Assembly: GCF_005239225.2 (NCBI RefSeq)
Contig: NC_133296.1
Coordinates: 15,314,001-15,378,000 of the forward strand
Origin: Populus alba
Taxonomy: Eukaryota > Streptophyta > Magnoliopsida > Malpighiales > Salicaceae
Reading direction: 5' to 3'
Length of the DNA stretch: 64,000 nucleotides
The notes beneath the pieces were generated by a model. That model saw only the letters and a program-made list of their open reading frames with translations, had not been told where the DNA came from and searched no databases. How positions within the stretch are numbered: position 1 is the first letter of the stretch; each line of letters begins with the position of its first letter. Shown here in pieces: positions 21,946 through 34,852 of this stretch. Position numbers and translations under genes: made by a program.

Positions 21946-24277
21946 TTATAAACGGCTTATAGTATTAGACGCTCCGATTTGATTTAAAGGATTAATTGGT
22001 CAAAAAATGGAAAATTCTGTAGGGATGGGATTTGGTGCGGCGGTTTGTTTCCTTGTTTAATGGGGTCCATAAGGAGCGTATACGTGTATCGGTCGGCCAA
22101 TGCTTTCTGCAGTCAGATTGGGTCATGACCCGTCAGCAAAGAGAGCAGTGAATATTCAGGAGTGTTGTAGTTTATGTTTTAAAAATATATTTTTTATTTA
22201 AAAAATATTAAATTAATATTTTTTTTTAGTTTTTTCAATAATTTTAAATTGTTAATATAAAAAAATAAATAAATATTTTAATTTATTTTCAAACAAAAAT
22301 ATTTTTAAAAAATATTTTACACGATAATATCAAATCTCACAAAATCTCACAAAGTTCACTCCTACTTAACAGGTATTTATTTAAACTTAATTGGTTGAAT
22401 TTAAATATTTAAAATTAATAAATTAATATAAATGATAATTTTGAATTCAAACCCACATAGATAGTACAGGAAATACCAAAACTCAAAACACAAATATTTA
22501 ACTCTCATCTTCGTTTAGAAGTAAGGAAAAAAAAAATCATAATCACTTATCATTATTAGTAATATCATGAATGGTTTTGTTAACAAAATGGAGGTAAAAA
22601 TTTGAAAATATCATAAAAAATGATGCATTAGTGTAAGATTAACATATAAAATTTAATAGTGTTAAAAACAATTGTAACTCTATTGACCCAAAATTTTTTA
22701 ATTTAATCTAGGGAACTCAAGTTCAAGCATCAATTAAATTGAAAATACTTTCTCTAATTATAATATTATCAAATAATTTATAATGATTTTTTCTTAAATA
22801 ATGGGAAGACTCTTAAACATTATATAAAAAAAACCTAAAAGCCATTGAAACATTTTACTATCCATTGAAAAAATAAAATGATGCTTATACCCTTATACAA
22901 GAAACTTAAAAAACTTGTAATTAAGGGTAGAAATTTTTTTTTTTTCATAGGATTTATTAATCATGGCAAAATTTATTGAGACAGATTGGTCACGACATAT
23001 TTTTATCATGGTAAAATGATTATTCTGTCTTTAAAAGCAAAAAAATATTAAGTTTTCTGTCATGAACTCTATTGTCTTAAAAAAAAAAAAAAAGGGTGAT
23101 TGTTTTTCTTTTAATAAAATTATCATTTTAATTTTGTTATTAGTTCATTGGCATCATTGTTTGTTCTAGTTTTTTTTTTTTTTTTCTTGTTGAGTTATCT
23201 CAATTTCATATCCCAAATAATAAGTTAGTCAAGTTAACTCAAGTTGATTCAAAAAAAAATTTTTATAAGATTAATTTTTTTTTTTAAATTTCATCCCTTA
23301 ACATTAAAAATATTGAGCATTGAGTTTTGTGAATCTTTCTTTTTTCTTCCATTTAGGTTATCTTAAGTGTGGGTTAGTTAAGTTAGTCCAGGTTAGTTAA
23401 AGTTTTATTTTTCAATAATTTTTTTATTTAAATTTGGTGTTTTTTGCCAGGGTCTTCTTTTGAAAGTCTAAGATTTTTATCTTGATCTTATATCCTGGGT
23501 GACGGATTAATTAGGTTAACCCGGGTTGACTCAGGTTTTTTTCCTTTAATTTTTTTATGGTATTTTTTTTTTCAATTTTATCATTTGATATTAAATTAAT
23601 AGCTCTTAACTTTTTTTATTTTTAGCTTTTATTTCTATTAGGTTATACTAATAGTGAGTAAATAAATTTAATCTGGATTAATTTGTTTTTTTTATTGAGC
23701 TTTAATTTTTTTTTTACTAATTTCTTTTTTTGAAATTATATTTTCTTTATTCTAATTTTATATTGCGAGGAGTTGATTAGTCAAATAGCCCGATGAGTTT
23801 TTTTCTTTAACGCTATATTTTTTAAATATAATTTTCTTCATTTGATTGTTAAATTTTTAGCTTTACAATATTTTTTCCATTTTTTTCAAGCAGATTATTT
23901 TAATTTCATATTTCAAGCCACTTGAATTAACCTATATTTACTCAAATTATAGTCATTTTTTTCTTACATTAGAAAAAACTTTACTCGGCCACGATATACT
24001 TGAAAGTTGAAACAAAGACTGTAAAATAAAAAGGCGAGTAAAACCAAAGCGGCGAGGAACGACGTCGTGTGCATTCATTGAACTCAATAAGTTAAATCCG
24101 TTAAAACCCCTCTGTAAACCGATAACTTCATTAATCAACGGTTACCACCTCAGGCAACGTTCCCGGTCGATCAGTCTCCGATTAAACAGTCAGGTAACTC
24201 AATTTTTCTCAGAAAAAACTAAATCAAAACCATTGCTTATAAATTCAATAATTTCATCTCAAAAATCTTTGCAGGAA
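21946..24277. other. Intergenic region, AT-rich, with decayed dispersed repeat and VPS18 5' UTR intron
   Basis: 22165-22340 resembles the AT-rich MITE-like family. About 23190-23940 contains diverged units with 'ggttaacccgggttgactc' and 'gttatctcaatttcatatccc', the reverse orientation of the repeat arrays at 46.8-48.2 kb. The VPS18 5' UTR appears to contain a small intron, 24194-24274 (CAG|GTAACT ... TTGCAG|GAA), just before the ATG. No other gene is supported. Confidence 0.5.
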
Positions 24278-27200
24278 ATGGATCAATCACGGCAAGTATT
24301 CACCGTCGATCTCCTAGAACGGTACGCATCAAAAGGCCGTGGTGTTATCACCTGTATGGCAGCAGGAAACGATGTCATCTTATTAGGTACCAGCAAAGGC
24401 TGGCTTATTCGACACGATTTCGGCGCCGGCGGTTCTTCCGGTACTCAATTCACATTCATATTATTCCGGTTGTCTCTGTCAAAGAAGCAAATCTCTAATT
24501 TTCTTCCTTGAAATGCTAGATTTTGATCTTTCTAGTGGACGCCCTGGCGATCAATCTATACATAGAGTGTTTGTGGATCCTGGTGGTAGCCACTGTATCG
24601 CCACCGTTATTGGTGGAGGTGGTGCGGAGACGTTTTATATGCATGCTAAATGGAGTAAGCCACGTGTGCTTGGGAGGTTGAAAGGTTTGATCGTTAATGC
24701 TGTTGCTTGGAATCGACAACTGATTACTGAAGGTAATTAGTTTTGATTTTTTTTAAATGCTTGTTTAAAGAAAAATCTTAGTTTAAATGTGTATGTTAAT
24801 TGTGGATTAAAGTGAAAAAAAGTAAAAGCTCAACCCTGTGGAAATTTATGTTAGTTTCGTTTTGTCGTAAATTTTATTACTGTGTCTGAATTGTGATTTC
24901 AAGTTAGAGAGGGGTTTGTGTGATGTGTTAGTTTGATTTAACTTGCTAAATTATGGTATAATTTTGATTAAAGTGAAAAAAGATAGAAGTTTAAGTGATT
25001 ATGACATCCTTTTGAGTTACTTGTAGAAAGTGACTGGAATTAATGGTTTTGATGAACTGTGAAGTATGTTTTCTTGTGCAGCGTCTACAAAGGAAGTTGT
25101 TATTGGGACTGATAATGGGCAGCTGTTTGAGATGGCTGTAGATGAGAAAGATAAGAGGGAGAAGTATATAAAGTTTTTGTTTGAATTAAAGGAATTGCCT
25201 GAAGCTTTTATGGCTTTGCAGGTTTACTCTTTCTTTGGTTTTGGTTGATAAAAGTTGATAAATTTGAAGGAATTGCATTTTGGGATTAATTATAGGGCAT
25301 GTATGTCTGTGCTTAAGTAAATGATCTCTTGTTGGTTTGCAGATGGAAACGGCTAGCTTAAGCAATGTAACCAGATATTATGTGATGGCTGTTACTCCAA
25401 CACGACTTTATTCTTTTACTGGAATTGGATTATTGGAGGTAAGTTTGTTTCTGATATAAATTCTGTGTGCTATCATGAAGTAACTGATTGTTGTAGAACT
25501 CTTTTATCTTCTTTGTGCTTTTGATCCTGAATTTTTTTGTGGCTGTGATAAGAATTTCTTATCAAGTGACTGGAACAACTCGTTATTGGCTTGCAGCAGT
25601 TTGTTTTACATGATATGCGCTATAATTCAAATTGAATTCTTATTAGTTGTTAGCATTTGTAGACAGTTTTTGCTAGTTACTTGGAACGCGCGGTGCATTT
25701 TATGGAACTGCCAGGGGAAATACCAAACAGGCAAGCACTTCATTGCCTAAATTTATTCAAGTTCCTTTACTTATTTAATTATTTTTGTAATCTGTAATTT
25801 ATGGTTTTGTATGATGACCTGGGAACAGTTATTTTCCATTTTTTCTTGAACTTTCTGATCATGAAGCTCCTGTGCTGTTTTGGTCATCTATCAGTGAATT
25901 GCATTTTTTTATCAAGCAAAGAAGAGCAATGCATTTTGCATGGCTTTCTGGAGCAGGTATCTATCATGGTGGCTTAAATTTTGGAGCGCAGCATAGGTAA
26001 GGAATATCATTCTTGACTACTCCCTTTATATCCACAGAAGCATCTGTTAAAGTTCTTTTATTTGTCACATTTTTGTAAATGATAAAAAAATTTGTGTTGC
26101 TGGTACAGCTTTGTGTTCCACTGATGTCTTAGAAAATGGCTATTGTATTTTCTCTACATGTGCCGCTTGTTAGTCCTCAATGTTTTAGCAAATGCTTTTT
26201 CTATTGCAAAACCTTTACTTACAGTTGTTCAATGGAAATTTCTTGGGCAGTTACATAAATGGTGATGAGAATTTTGTGGAGAATAAGGCTCTTTTGGACT
26301 ATTCAAAATTAAGTGATGGTGTTGATGCAGTTAAACCAAGTTCAATGGCAGTTTCTGAATTTCATTTCTTACTTCTTATTGGAAACAAGGTTAAGGTAAG
26401 TCATAACAAGCACACATGACACTCTTACTCTTGATAATGCCAATTGGTTGACTTTATGAGTGAGTATAAACATAAGTTTTCATTCATTACCTTCAGTTTT
26501 TGTAACTATTTCTGGTTATGAGGCCTTTACTTTTGCGTAGTCTCTTCTATTACATCTCATGTTCAACGACTGAAGTATTTTGGATTTAAATTAGGTTGCC
26601 TTCGCATCACCTAGGATTTTCCAATTTATGCATTTACCTTCTTTAGGTGTTCATACTTCTTTGTCATGTTTTGATAGGTTGTTAACAGAATCAGTGAGCA
26701 AATTATAGAGGAGCTTCAGTTTGACCAAACATCAGAATCGGTTTCAAGAGGTGTTATCGGATTATGCAGTGATGCCACTGCTGGCTTGTTCTATGCATAC
26801 GACCAAAATTCTATTTTTCAGGTTTGTATCTCATGATGTGGCGGTGGGAAGAGAAATTAACTCAAAAAAGAAAAGAATAGAATTTCGATGGCAAAAACTG
26901 GAAGAAAATGAAGCTGGAACTAGAAAAATAGGTTTAGAGTGCATAGAAAACCTCTAAAATGTAAATAGATTGATAATAATATAAGACATTTCTGAAAAAC
27001 AGCATTGGCAGCCCAATTTATACGAGTTTTAGGTCTAAATCCTAATCCTTTTAGAAGAGGAATCACCATTAAAAGTTATATAACTCATGTAGAATTCAAA
27101 TAGCGCAAGCATTCCTGAACTATATAAGAAAACTAAAACTACTAAGGAAAATATTAAATCTGCCAGCGTCTTGATTGTTCTCTAGTCCTCTATTCTTATG

Positions 27201-30200
27201 TCAATGTTGCATAAGAAAGTAATTTATTCGTTTTGTGCCACTGTATTGAGAAATAAATAGGTGTCTGTTAACGATGAAGGGAGAGATATGTGGAAGGTGT
27301 ATCTAGACATGAAAGAATATGCTGCAGCTTTAGCAAATTGCCGAGACCCACTCCAGAGAGACCAAGTATATTTAGTGCAGGTAATGTCTAATAAACCACG
27401 CTGCAAGTGAAATAGTAGCTGGTTTGTGATATATGAATTTAAGTTTAAAATTACGGCACCTTAAATTTCAATTTCATCTGCAAGCAGTATCTTTTGGAGA
27501 ATCCTTGTTGTTATCTGGCCAGTGTATAACTGGAGTGGTTTCTGATGCAGGCGGATGCTGCTTTCACCTCCAGGGATTTTCTAAGAGCAGCATCTTTCTA
27601 TGCAAAAGTGAATTCTTTTTTTCTTGATTTTATTTTTTCAAATAGCTCATTCATTATGTGATTGTGCCATTATTTAGAAGATGACATATAACTAATAAGA
27701 GTTCTTTTTTGTCTTGTTTTCTCTTCTTCTTTTCAGATTAATTACATATTATCATTTGAGGAAGTTACGTTGAAGTTTATTAGTGTAGGGGAACAGGTAA
27801 ACTCAGGACCATTTGTATTTTCTGCATTATAGTCATGTTAGTTTCATTTTAACAAAATGATTGCATGTCATATGCATCATATCATGTTTTCTGCCAGAAG
27901 TTGTCCATGCTTCTTCTACATTGAATACATAAATTGTCCATGCTTCTTTATAAATATATAAATAGCAAATGCAATACTAAAACGAGAGTTTGAGAAGGAT
28001 TTTAGTTCCCCATCATTAGTTCACATGTGACCTTCATGCTTCATTGAGTAAACTTCAATTGGGTAAACACTCAACCTAGTTTTTGTATTTTAACCATGCC
28101 TATCATTCTATTTATATGAATTGCACACATAATATGGTTTTTACTATTGGTAGTCCGAGTCTGTAAATATAGGTAGCTGTATAGTTGTATAAAGTCAGGA
28201 CTTGAGAAAAGTTACATCTGCATTTAATTTATGATAACTTCTGCTTTCTGGGCTGCCAAAAGAAAAGGATTGGCTTGTAAAAGAAATTCTTACTTAGCTT
28301 TGCTTACATGCAGGATGCTTTGCGAACTTTCTTGTTGCGGAAGCTTGATAATCTTGCCAAGGATGACAAGTGCCAAATAACAATGATTTCCACATGGGCA
28401 ACTGAATTGTACTTGGATAAGGTTTTACTTATTTATCTGACATGTATCTTCTATAAAAAACTATCTCAGATATGTGGTCTTAACTGGCCTTTGATCCTCT
28501 AGATTGATTGCATTGTCAATTTAATAGATGATACTGGCACAAGAGAGAAACGAGCATAGGTTTGATATATGCATTTGACAATACCAGACATTTCTGTACT
28601 TTTTGCTTTGTTCTACTTCTAATGTTCCACTTTTATGTCTACTTCTCTCAAAAGTCAAATGCTAATATCTACTGAAATTAAATTGAAAAAAATGAAAGCG
28701 AACATTTTGTATTATTTGTCGGGCATGACCATGCTAGTGGATGTTTTGTTTCTTGGAGGTCATGGTTTGCCAGCTACTTCTGTTTTACTTTAAGCAGAAA
28801 TTTTTTTGTAAGAGTATGCAGCAGCTTTTGAGATGTTCTGATTTAAATTCTTGGACATTCTTCACTTGTTGCATTAGTAGTAAGTAGTAATTCACCTCTG
28901 CTATGTTTGTTACTACATGAACATTTTTAGTTGCTGAATGAGCTGTAATGTTTTAGCATGTAAAAGTTCTATTGCTTGAAAAGTTTTTCAATCCATATAT
29001 GCATCAATGATTATATCTGAGATCATTAAATTTTAGCAATGAATTTCACATTCAATTTTCTAGATAAATCGGCTACTCTTGGAAGAGGATAATGCTTTGG
29101 AGAAACATAGTTCTGAGTACCAATCAATCAATCAAGAGTTTTGTGCTTTCCTCGGTGACTGCAAGGATGTGTTGGATGAGGCAACTACTATGAGACTTCT
29201 AGAGAGGTAATCATATAAATTTTTGGTAGTGTTTGACACTTATTTAGCCTTTAGACCGACAGTGTCTGCCTCTAGTCTTATTTGAGACAAATGTGCTTGG
29301 AACCAGATAAATAACCAATTTTTCTTGTTTGATGTGATTCCATTCTATTAATATTAGTTCCTTATTCTACTGCATGTTAAAGAACTCGTTTGCACTATGA
29401 TAGTTTTGCCCAGCATCAAACCATCTCGGGTGTCCTTGCTTCCACATGCATAAATTGCTATTGGTTTTTTGTTTGACTTCTTGATTGTTCTTGTCTCTTA
29501 AAAATATGCTGGAGTGAATTTTAGCTCAAATACTTTTCTGCAGCTATGGCAGAGTTGAAGAACTAGTGTATTTTGCTAGTCTGAAGGAACAATATGAAAT
29601 TGTAATTCACCACTATATTCAGGTGCTTTCACAACCTTTGTTTATTTGCTGAACATTGTTGTTAGTTGCCATGCTTTGTAGTTTAGTTTCATTGGAGAAT
29701 AAAATTGTCCTCTATTTTCTTTTTTATTGAGTGGGGTTAGAGGGTGAGAACATAGAACAAAACTAATTAATACTATATTTGCCTTCAACTTTAGTGTGGT
29801 AAATCCTTCTAATATGAGAACACAGTCCTTTTGACTGTAGCAGATAGGTTTTAGTAGCTTCGTTAAGTAAAAAAGCTCTATCTTCATTTGGTCAGATACT
29901 TTTTGTTGATAGTGTCTGTTAGCTGACAGTGGTGCTTAGGATTCTTTATTTCTTCTCTTAGCACACGCACACACACTGTTTTTGATAAAATAAAATTATA
30001 TTAACTGACTAAATAGAGTTACAAAAGCATGATAGAGAATAAGTCTCCAAATTAAGAAAGCAAAAGGAATATCATGAAACAGCACCCCAATCACACTGAT
30101 TGTCACCTAAGCTAAGTCCCCTAAAACCACGTAAAGCATGACACCACAGAGAAAGGAAAACTATCCTGTTCCTCAGCAATGGCATCGAAAGTGTTTTTTT

Positions 30201-33200
30201 ATAAAAAAAACTCTAGCATCTGACCAAACAGGTACACTGTATGACAGCACACATAGTACAAAACCATATGTGTGTGTGTGTGTGTGTGTGTGTGGAGGCA
30301 TGTAGGTAGGCAGCTTTCTATGCCTGAGTTCTTGTTCCTGGCGATTCATACTATTAATTTGCCTTTGTTTTTTGGTGGGTGGGTGGCGTTTAACTCCAGC
30401 AAGGAGAAACAAAGAAAGCATTAGAAGTGCTTCAGAAACCTGCTGTTCCAATAGACCTTCAGGTACATGTTTAAGTGTGATTTGAAATATGGTTCATTTT
30501 CCCAATCATGGATGGTTGCAGCGAGGTTTTTTGCTGTAATGCTTTCTGTACTCTTAAGAGTCCACACCACCTTGTTTTTAGTCCAATTTTCTATAAAGGT
30601 ACTTAGCGAGATTGTTTTTGCTTTGCAGTACAAGTTTGCTCCAGATCTCATTGTTCTTGATGCATATGAAACAGTTGAGTCATGGATGACCACAAAAAAC
30701 CTGAACCCAAGAAAACTGATTCCTGCAATGATGCGTTATTCAAGTGAACCTCATGCAAAGTAATGGGTGCAACTTTTTTCAATTATTACATTTTTCTTTT
30801 TATCAGAGGGGTGTGAATTTCTACTTCTGTAAGCATGAAAACGAGCTTAATTTTCTTGTGATAGTCTCCATTATTATTTAGTTGTTTTTGGCTCTAAACA
30901 AGACTTGTAAATGATAGAAAGTCTGAGTTTAGCTTTGGTGCTGCTGCTCACACCAGTGCTAGATTTCCCAATCCTTCTGGTTTCTCTCTTTGAGCTGTCA
31001 TCTAATCACAATCGTTGGCCTGCTTTTCCAACCTGTGGCATAAACATTTCTTTTGATCTGATCTGTAGATTTCATGACCAAAAAAATTACTTTTGTCAAA
31101 GAAAGTTTGTATCTATGTATCATCAGACATGACCGCCAATTGATAGATCAATAGTTATAAATTGCAATAACCTTCAGAAGTTCTATTTCCTGTTCAGTTA
31201 CTAAGATATAGATGTTGGATTATGTATTTGATGTTTCTGGTGAATTGCGGATCTCTTTTCACTGCAACTATATGTCACCTGCAGGAATGAAACCCATGAA
31301 GTCATCAAATATTTGGAATTCTGTGTTCATTGTTTGCATAATGAGGATCCTGGAGTTCACAACTTGCTTCTTTCTCTCTATGCTAAACAGGTTGGGTTTG
31401 TTCTTAGAATTTTAACAGGTGGAAATGTCTTTAAGTTTGTAATTTCATATTTTGTTTGACATGCTCCATATCATTTTAAGATTTTGATTTGAATTGTTTA
31501 CTGAAAAAAGGTTAAGTATGCCAGTGGGTCTGTATCTGGATAAGTAAACTACATGTACTTTCTGGATCCTTTTGATGCCACAATAGTCATTCCAAACTTT
31601 CTTGCTCCTGAAGTTATTCCATGAAAGCACTTGAGTTATTTTATCTTTTTATTTTCTTCACCCACGAGTTTTTGCCCAAACAGTATTATCACAGTTCATT
31701 TGAGGGCTGCCTTAATGATATTTTGTTTCATTTATATTCAGGAAGATGATGATGCACTTTTGCGTTTCCTACAATGCAAGTTTGGGAAAGGACGAGAAAA
31801 TGGTCCAGATTTCTTCTATGATCCCAAGTATGCCTTGCGCCTTTGCCTCAAAGAAAAGCGGATGCGTGCCTGTGTTCACATATACAGCATGATGTCCATG
31901 CACGAAGAAGCAGTTGCTCTTGCTCTACAGGTGATATTTTCTGCAAGTTTTAGCAAATATGGCTAGAAATCTAGAAGGTCAGGGTTCACAAATGAACACT
32001 GGATGGAATAAAATCTGAGGAAAGGGATAATTCATGATTGAAATTTTATATTCTGAAATCCACCACCAAATTTGTTTACAGATTTTTCTTTTCTTTCCAT
32101 GGGGGCTCTCGTTCTTACCAAACCCTACAAATTTTGCTTTACCTTTATCCACCAGGCACCTCATAGAATTATTTAACCCATTACAATTTTCAGATAAGAT
32201 AGTTGAAGGGAAAAAAAACCCAAAATTCCAAGTTGAATAAGACATGATAGCCCCAAGTCGAAAAGGAAAAAGCCCTTAAGAGTTCTATCAAACTGAATTT
32301 ACAGACACCTCCAAATCCAAGGAGCTCAGAAATGAAATTGGTTTTTCCTCTAGTCTTCAGCCACCCATTTAGATTCGGAGATGAGACACAATCTTGTAAC
32401 CTTTTTTTATGTATCTCTGTGTGGTCTTGTACTTTTGACATATTTTCCTGCTTGTAATTAGGTTGACCCCGAGCTTGCAATGGCTGAAGCTGACAAGGTG
32501 GAAGATGACGAAGATTTGAGAAAGAAGCTTTGGCTTATGGTTGCCAAGCATGTTATCGAACAAGAAAAGGGAACTAAAAGGGAGAATATAAGGAAGGCAA
32601 TAGCATTTCTCAAGGAAACTGATGGCCTTCTAAAGATTGAGGATATATTACCGTTCTTTCCAGACTTTGCCCTAATTGATGACTTCAAGGTAATCTTGTT
32701 ACCCTGATGTTTGGGATAATTTTCCATGACAAAATTGATCCTTTCTTACCTTATTTTCAAATATTGTCTCTCCGATTGCCATTTGAGCTGCTGTGTGCCC
32801 TTCTAATTTTATGCCTGTTATGAACATTCTACAACTTGAGTATTTTACTGTCCCTTGGCTGCTGGCTTCTATACTAGAGTTGACTCTCTTGTGTGAGTGT
32901 AGGAGGCAATTTGCTCATCATTGGAGGATTACAACAACCAAATCGAACAACTAAAACAGGAGATGAATGATGCTACACATGGCGCTGACAACATAAGAAA
33001 TGATATTAGTGCACTTGCTCAAAGATATGCTGTCATTGACCGTGATGAGGAATGTGGGGTATTGGCCATTCCAGTCTTTAGTTCCATTCACAATCTGCAT
33101 GCTAAAGCTACACTTGATCTTTTTCCATGTACTTGCATTGGTTGGGATATCACTTTACCCTTCACTTGCCTTGGGAGAAAAAGGATGCTTTTTTGGCTTA

Positions 33201-34852
33201 GTCTCACCTTGGAAACTTTTTGCTGAAGTTTTCCATGTACTCTAAAAGATTCCAAGGCTGAAATAGGTGGGCCTAAATAGGTCTTCCCCCTGTACTATGT
33301 TTATTTTAATTGGTGTCATTACCTTGTTGTCATCACACTGTAGTTGGGTCATAGGAACTAGATCTTGGACTTTGGAGATAGTCCCAGCCTTCAGTATTTC
33401 CGCATGAGGTGGTTCCTCTCATGATTCAAACTTGGACCCTCACGGTTGGTAGTCCAAGATTTTTACTGTTCCATAAAGCAACTGTTTCCAGTTGCATAGC
33501 TCATATTTGAACTTGTTAAATTCTGTTGTCATCTTACTGAATTTATTCTTCTCAGGTTTGTAAGCGCAAAATCTTGATTGTGGGTGGGGACTACCGTATG
33601 TCTCGGGGCTATACATCAGTAGGACAAATGGCTCCCTTCTATGTATTTCCATGTGGACATGCCTTTCATGTGCATTGCTTGATTGCCCATGTGACATGTT
33701 CTGTCAATGAAACTCAAGTAAGTTGATGTGCAGCATTTCTCACATAGTATTTTTGGTTAAATGCTGCTGTTGCAAATTTGAGAATCAAGATGACATTTTA
33801 CTTGGTAGGTGCAACTTGAAAGTCAAAGTAACTTCTAATCTGATTAAATAGCCGATCATACTACCATTTATTTCTACTTTGAATATCATAAAAAGCACAT
33901 CCATTAATGGCTACAACATTAATCAAATCAGAAAGCATCACTTGGAAATGCATTATGTTTCACTAGCACGACCATTAAAACAACTTGGCCTCTGCTAGTC
34001 AAACCCACCATCGTTTTTTCTTGAGGATGGAAGAAAAAAAGAGCATTGATTGGTTACAACTTGTGCAGATTGTAAGAATTGCATTTGTTAGTTTTATAGT
34101 TAGTTCTGAACAGAGGAATTATGCTGGCAAAATTGTGATTGAATGATCATCCGGATTGTGGATAACTATATCTGCACAAGCCTATTATTCTACTTGTGCC
34201 CTGAAAGTAGAACTCTGCTTCTGCATTTGTGAAATTTCTGGTTGTAAAAATATCTCACTCTCAGGAACTTCATATTTGATCTGACCCTTTCAGCCTCTTT
34301 TTTGTTTTGTTTTTTTCAAATGAATGATGCAGGCAGAATATATACTGGATCTGCAGAAGCAGCTTACGTTGCTTGGTGACGGAGCTAGGAAAGACATGAA
34401 TGGTGGCATAACTGAGGATTCCATTACTAGCATGACTCCTGCAGACAAGGTCTGTTTTATGTTTGTCATTTACAAGTAAACATTCGGTGGCAATATGAAG
34501 TAGTTATTAATTTTCAATAGCAGTCTTCACTTTCAGTGAGATTTATGCATATACTTAATCCTGGTTAATGGCTTTTGTGTACACCTGAGAACAATATACC
34601 TCCTGTTACTAACAATTATGAACTAAAGCTTCTTAATGGTGAATTTAATCGACTTTCTTATGTCGTGATCTCCAGCTCCGTTCTCAACTGGATGATGCAA
34701 TTGCAAGTGAATGTCCATTTTGTGGTGAATTGATGATCCGTCAGATCTCTTTGCCTTTTATCCTCTCTGAAGAAGCACTGCTGGTCAATTCATGGGAGAT
34801 AAAACCACAAAACAACCTTGCGAACATGAGGACCCTCTCTTTACCGGTATGA
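24278..34852 (+). CDS. VPS18: Vacuolar sorting protein VPS18 (23 coding exons, 988 aa)
   Basis: Core subunit of the HOPS and CORVET tethering complexes (with VPS11, VPS16, VPS33), which drive endosome-vacuole and vacuole fusion. Coding exons: 24278-24440, 24520-24732, 25082-25221, 25343-25438, 25663-25730, 25895-25996, 26251-26395, 26678-26821, 27261-27380, 27551-27607, 27737-27796, 28314-28421, 29064-29206, 29544-29622, 30400-30462, 30629-30759, 31285-31390, 31742-31930, 32462-32689, 32903-33058, 33556-33717, 34333-34449, 34676-34852. The N-terminal third is the Pep3/Vps18 beta-propeller region. The middle is alpha-solenoid with a clathrin-heavy-chain-like repeat (around LEVLQKPAVPIDLQYKFAPD). 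The end is a RING-type zinc finger: C836-x2-C839, C870-x-H872, H875, C878, then C943-x2-C946 after a long insert. Length equals that recalled for the Arabidopsis protein. The intron at 25731 uses a GC donor. Complete and apparently functional. Confidence 0.96.
30269..30294 (+). repeat. (TG)n microsatellite in VPS18 intron
   Basis: About 13 TG units inside the intron between 29623 and 30399. Confidence 0.9.
33340..33475 (-). mobile_element. Possible SINE-like insertion in VPS18 intron
   Basis: Read on the minus strand, the stretch has a tRNA-like promoter pattern: a box-B-like AAGTTTGAATC downstream of 'cttggactaccaaccgtgag'. It is less AT-rich than the flanking intron. No poly-A tail or target duplication is clear, so this is only a candidate. 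Confidence 0.3.

Noticed and set aside
24000..24138. Short minus-strand gene divergent from VPS18 (61 aa frame)
   Set aside because: It overlaps the VPS18 promoter/5' UTR and shows no conserved protein features.
25828..25894. Alternative VPS18 acceptor at 'gaacag' near 25828
   Set aside because: It is a usable AG in the right phase but would insert residues not seen in the family. The acceptor at 25894 gives the conserved NSELHFFIKQ.
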